Source of the DNA: Bacillota bacterium
GTDB lineage: Bacteria > Bacillota > Clostridia > UBA1381
Direction: 5' to 3'
DNA: 8,881 nucleotides
Assembly (NCBI GenBank): GCA_021205715.1
Contig: JAJPXA010000030.1
Location: 1 to 8,881 of the forward strand
Made by a program: the position numbers and the translations under genes
Shown here: piece by piece, positions 6,040 through 8,881 of the stretch
Position numbering within the stretch: position 1 is the stretch's first letter
Layout: each line of letters begins with the position of its first letter
Notes under the pieces: generated by a model
Told to the model about the DNA's origin: nothing
Seen by the model: the letters and a program-made list of their open reading frames with translations, nothing else
The model's database searches: none

Positions 6040-6068
6040 AGTGTATCACATACAATCGAATATGTCAA
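6040..6068 (-). promoter_or_regulatory. Sigma-A promoter of the rpmG-secE-nusG-rplK-rplA operon
   Basis: On the minus strand a perfect -35 TTGACA (6068-6063) is followed after 17 bases by -10 TACACT (6045-6040). Directly upstream lie A7, T7 and A8 tracts (6072-6099), which look like UP elements, as expected for a strong ribosomal protein promoter. The 5' leader would be ~116 bases and includes a small hairpin, AACGGAA/TTCCGTT (5982-5997). Confidence 0.8.
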
Positions 6069-6119
6069 GTGTTTTTTTGAATTTAAAAAAATTTTTTTTC
6101 GGCGGCTCGGTTAAATATA

Positions 6120-6148
6120 TTGACGGGTGCTTGAATTTGCGCTAAAAT
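6120..6148 (+). promoter_or_regulatory. Sigma-A promoter of the beta-galactosidase gene
   Basis: TTGACG (6120-6125) and TAAAAT (6143-6148) are separated by 17 bases. The predicted start is near 6155, 26 bases before the ATG. It is divergent from the ribosomal promoter, the two -35 boxes being 51 bases apart around an A/T-tract region. No clear operator palindrome or catabolite-repression site was seen. Confidence 0.7.
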
Positions 6149-6180
6149 ATTGATATATTCACATTCGCGGGAGGATTACG

Positions 6181-8217
6181 ATGGACAAAAGACTCAATAT
6201 CGATCACATAACGCTCGGAGTTTGCTACTATCCCGAGCATTGGAGCAAATCGCTGTGGAGGGACGACCTTCGAAAAATGAAAGAATACGGCATAGAAACC
6301 GTGCGCGTCGCCGAGTTTGCGTGGAACAAGTTCGAACCGCGCGAGGGCGAGTTTACATTCGATTTTTTTGATGAGTTTATGGATATGACGGCGGAGGAGG
6401 GGATGAACGTGATTTTCTGCACCCCGTCGGCAACGCCTCCCGTATGGATGAGCGAAAAATATCCCGAGATATTAAACGCGGATATTGACGGGAACCTCAT
6501 TTATCACGGACTTCGCAGGCATTGCAACCTCAACTCGAAAAAATACCGGTTTTTCACCGCGCGCATTGTCGAGAAGCTCGCGGAGCATTACGGGAAATAT
6601 GACAACATAACAGCGTGGCAGCTCGACAACGAGATAAACTGCGAATGCGACAAATATTATTCCGAAAGCGACCACAAGGCTTTCAGGGAATATCTCAAAA
6701 ACAAATTTAAAACCCTTGACGCTTTAAACGGCGCCATAGGCGCGGCGTTTTGGAATCAGACCTACACCTCGTGGGACGAGGTGCATCTGCCGCGGCGCAC
6801 GAACGCGGGCGGCTTGGGAAATCCGCATATCGCACTTCTTGAAAAGCGGTTCATATCCGACACGGCGATAAGTTTTTTTAAGCTCCAGTCGGACATAATA
6901 CGAAAATATTCGAACGCTTACATAACGACCAACGGTCTGTTCGCGCACATAGATTATCACCGCCTTGTCGGCGAGGCACTCGATTTTATCACCTACGACA
7001 ACTATCCGAATTTCGCTTACGAAAAAACGCTCGATGTTTCAAAGCAGAACGGCTTGCGGGACAGGAACAGCTCATACAATCTCACAAGAGCGAGGAGCAT
7101 CTCAAGCATATTCGGGATTATGGAACAGCAGGCGGGGCCGTCCGGCTGGAATTTTCGTATGATGCAGCCCGCACCAAAGCCCGGGCAGCTGCGGCTGTGG
7201 ACTATGCAGGCAATCGCGCACGGCGCGGATTATATCGGATATTTCCGCTGGCGAACCTGCACATTCGGCAATGAAATGTATTGGCACGGCTTGCACGATT
7301 ATTCCAATATGGCGAACCGCCGCACCGACGAGCTTCGGGAAACCCACCGCGATATTCAGCGCGTGCAAGAGGTATGCGGCAAGCCGTATTTAGCCGAGGC
7401 GGCGCTCTTAAAGGATTACGACAACGAGTGGGACGGCGAGGAGGATTTATGGCACAGCGAGGCTGATAATATAAGCTATGACGGCTGGTTCCGCGCGTTT
7501 CAAAAGAAGCATATACCCTATGATTTGGTTTACATAAACGACGATACCGCGCTTGACGAGCTTTTGAAATACAAAGTCGCCGTATATCCTCATCCCGCAA
7601 TAATGACCGAAAAACGCGCGCGGTTGTTGGAGGAATACGCGAAGCGCGGCGGCACGGTGATATTCGGCTGCCGCACGGGATACAAGAATTTGAACGGCGG
7701 CTGCTATACGGAACGAATGCCCGTTTACATATCGCGCCTTTGCGGCGCGGAGGTCGAGGAATTTACGTTTTTATCGCCGTATGACGAGGAACAGCGCGTG
7801 AATATCGGCGGCGGAAGCGTAAGCGCGCCGTGCTTTAACGATGTTTTGAAAATCACCGACGGCGAAGAGGTCGGTGTGTTTGAAAGCAATTACTACCGAA
7901 AAAAGCCCGCCGCGTCCGTAAAAAGAATCGGAAGCGGCAAGGCTTACTACTTCGGCGCGGCGTTCGGAGAGGACAGCGCCAAAGCGTTTATCGAGCTTGC
8001 GGGCATAGAGCCGCCGCGCGGCTTGGGCGCGCTTATCGATATACCCGAAACGGTTGAGCTGGCAGTACGCGGCGACTGCATATTCCTGCTAAATTACAGC
8101 GGTGAACGCGTTGAAATGCCGTGCCGCGCAAAATTTGCGGATATGCTGAGCGGAGCCGAATACGCCGATAAAATAACCTTAAGCGAATACGGCGCCGCGG
8201 TACTTGTTCTAATTTGA
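6181..8217 (+). CDS. Family 42 glycoside hydrolase, beta-galactosidase
   Basis: The 678-residue protein has no signal peptide, so it is probably cytoplasmic. It would release terminal beta-D-galactose (some members take alpha-L-arabinopyranose) from imported oligosaccharides. Residues ~1-385 are the catalytic TIM barrel ('GVCYYPEHW', 'VRVAEFAWNKFEP', 'TPSATPPVWM'). Glu151 in 'WQLDNEINC' is the acid/base and Glu315 in 'FGIMEQQAGPSGWN' the nucleophile by family alignment. Residues ~400-615 fit the trimerisation domain and the rest the small C-terminal beta domain. The structural zinc cluster (C-C-x2-C type) of other members is incomplete: Cys115, Cys154 and Cys156 remain, but 'KYYSESD' replaces the last part. 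GGGAGG (6169-6174) lies 6 bases before the ATG. It is transcribed alone, with no transporter or regulator beside it, so the substrate cannot be deduced. Confidence 0.92.
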   Translation: MDKRLNIDHITLGVCYYPEHWSKSLWRDDLRKMKEYGIETVRVAEFAWNKFEPREGEFTFDFFDEFMDMTAEEGMNVIFCTPSATPPVWMSEKYPEILNADIDGNLIYHGLRRHCNLNSKKYRFFTARIVEKLAEHYGKYDNITAWQLDNEINCECDKYYSESDHKAFREYLKNKFKTLDALNGAIGAAFWNQTYTSWDEVHLPRRTNAGGLGNPHIALLEKRFISDTAISFFKLQSDIIRKYSNAYITTNGLFAHIDYHRLVGEALDFITYDNYPNFAYEKTLDVSKQNGLRDRNSSYNLTRARSISSIFGIMEQQAGPSGWNFRMMQPAPKPGQLRLWTMQAIAHGADYIGYFRWRTCTFGNEMYWHGLHDYSNMANRRTDELRETHRDIQRVQEVCGKPYLAEAALLKDYDNEWDGEEDLWHSEADNISYDGWFRAFQKKHIPYDLVYINDDTALDELLKYKVAVYPHPAIMTEKRARLLEEYAKRGGTVIFGCRTGYKNLNGGCYTERMPVYISRLCGAEVEEFTFLSPYDEEQRVNIGGGSVSAPCFNDVLKITDGEEVGVFESNYYRKKPAASVKRIGSGKAYYFGAAFGEDSAKAFIELAGIEPPRGLGALIDIPETVELAVRGDCIFLLNYSGERVEMPCRAKFADMLSGAEYADKITLSEYGAAVLVLI

Positions 8218-8775
8218 AATAAGATTATTTATCGCCTCGACAATTTTAAACTTTATCTTCGGTTTCTCCGTTACAAGCTCATAGGTTTCATCGTCGAGCG
8301 CCTCTTTGAGCTGCTCGAGTCCGCCGTCGGACATTGCGCCGTCGACGGACTCGTCGAAGCACAGCGGCGGGTACATCACGCACCACCAATTTTGCCCCTC
8401 GCCGCTGCCGAGGACTATCCTCACGGCGTTGTACTCGCCGCACGGGAACACCGTGTCCTTGTATGATTTTTCAGGGAAATAAAACAGTCCCGTTTTCACC
8501 TCAGCGGCATATGTAAAGCCGTTTTCCTTTAAAACCTCGTCGGCTATGCTTTTTACAGCCGCAAGGTCATCGCTTTTGCCCGTTTTTCTTACGTTTTCCA
8601 AAACCGCATCGCGAACCTTGAGTTTTACCGCCTGATCCTCTTCGCTGTCGCTGTTGGCTATGATATGCAGCCGCACGACATTGCTTTTTAAATCCTCCGC
8701 GACGCCCTTTGAATATACCGTCATCGCAAGGCACATAACCATCGCCGCCGCGAACGCGTAAATTATTTTGTTCAT
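8209..8775 (-). CDS. spoIIR: Stage II sporulation protein R (SpoIIR)
   Basis: The 188-residue protein has an N-terminal signal/membrane segment (residues ~4-20). 'VVRLHIIANSDSEEDQ' (33-48) follows, then 'GEYNAVRIVLGSGEGQNWW' (113-131) and 'CVMYPPLCF' (132-140), the hallmarks of SpoIIR. In the Bacillus model it is made in the forespore under sigma-F and secreted into the space between the two membranes. There it triggers the protease SpoIIGA to mature pro-sigma-E in the mother cell. GGGAGG lies 7 bases before the ATG at 8775. Its stop (TAG, 8209-8211) overlaps the end of the opposite-strand galactosidase gene. The gene marks the host as a spore former, or a recent descendant of one. Confidence 0.95.
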   Translation of the reverse strand: MNKIIYAFAAAMVMCLAMTVYSKGVAEDLKSNVVRLHIIANSDSEEDQAVKLKVRDAVLENVRKTGKSDDLAAVKSIADEVLKENGFTYAAEVKTGLFYFPEKSYKDTVFPCGEYNAVRIVLGSGEGQNWWCVMYPPLCFDESVDGAMSDGGLEQLKEALDDETYELVTEKPKIKFKIVEAINNLISN

Positions 8776-8881
8776 TATACATCCTCCCGTTTATAATTTT
8801 GTCTTACGCTTTGATGTTTGACATATTTTTTATTTTTCATACATTTTTATGCTGATTTTTGGAAATATAATAAATACAAGT
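8776..8881. other. Upstream region of spoIIR, no clear promoter
   Basis: This AT-rich stretch holds the spoIIR ribosome binding site and, further up on the minus strand, a GCATA box like sigma-F/sigma-G -35 elements. No convincing matching -10 (GG--A-A-T type) follows at the right spacing. A sigma-F promoter is expected for this gene but I cannot locate it. No other gene is visible. Confidence 0.4.

Noticed and set aside
8715..8766. SpoIIR as a lipoprotein (Cys15 in the N-terminal segment)
   Set aside because: The residues before Cys15 (MVM) do not fit a lipobox; a plain signal or membrane segment fits better.
8795..8852. Sigma-F promoter for spoIIR
   Set aside because: A GCATA box and a loose GTCAAACATC are present, but the spacing and -10 bases do not match the consensus together.

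Overview
The window joins the end of an integrated phage-like element to a core chromosomal region of a spore-forming Firmicute of the class Clostridia. The evidence is a stage II sporulation protein R gene, strong GGAGG-type ribosome binding sites, and the block rpmG-secE-nusG-rplK-rplA. The exact genus cannot be read from the sequence.

Layout. (1) Positions 1-3311 (+) hold the C-terminal ~1,100 residues of a very large phage protein. It looks like the family of large polyvalent, virion-associated proteins with an LPD38-like region. It ends in a Ser/Gly/Ala-rich tail carrying three copies of a short F-[VT]-P-[NS]-[ST] motif. (2) Positions 3312-3597 hold the element/chromosome junction. On the minus strand, a 27-codon gene stub with its own ribosome binding site resembles the first residues of a conserved clostridial protein family and stops right after 'YDSCRE'. 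I infer that the element integrated inside this gene and that its right attachment site lies at about 3331-3350. A strong hairpin terminator at 3559-3590 serves the ribosomal operon. (3) Positions 3598-5917 (-) are one operon in the order rpmG, secE, nusG, rplK, rplA. A TTGACA/TACACT promoter at 6040-6068 drives it. The gaps before rplK and before rplA each hold the same small RNA fold (GTGGGAG ... CCAC). It resembles the base of the ribosomal L1 stalk of 23S rRNA and is a good candidate for L1 autoregulation. The operon stops after rplA, so rplJ-rplL do not follow. (4) Positions 6181-8217 (+) encode a family 42 beta-galactosidase from a divergent promoter (6120-6148). (5) Positions 8209-8775 (-) encode SpoIIR, the forespore signal for sigma-E activation; its 3' end overlaps that of the galactosidase gene by 9 bp.

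The core operon covers ribosomal proteins L33, L11 and L1, the translocase subunit SecE and the elongation factor NusG. The galactosidase is a stand-alone catabolic gene. The most interesting points are the probable integration into a conserved gene, which might be a reversible, skin-like interruption, and the duplicated L1-site mimic. All family assignments come from reading the sequence and from memory of the families; no search was run.
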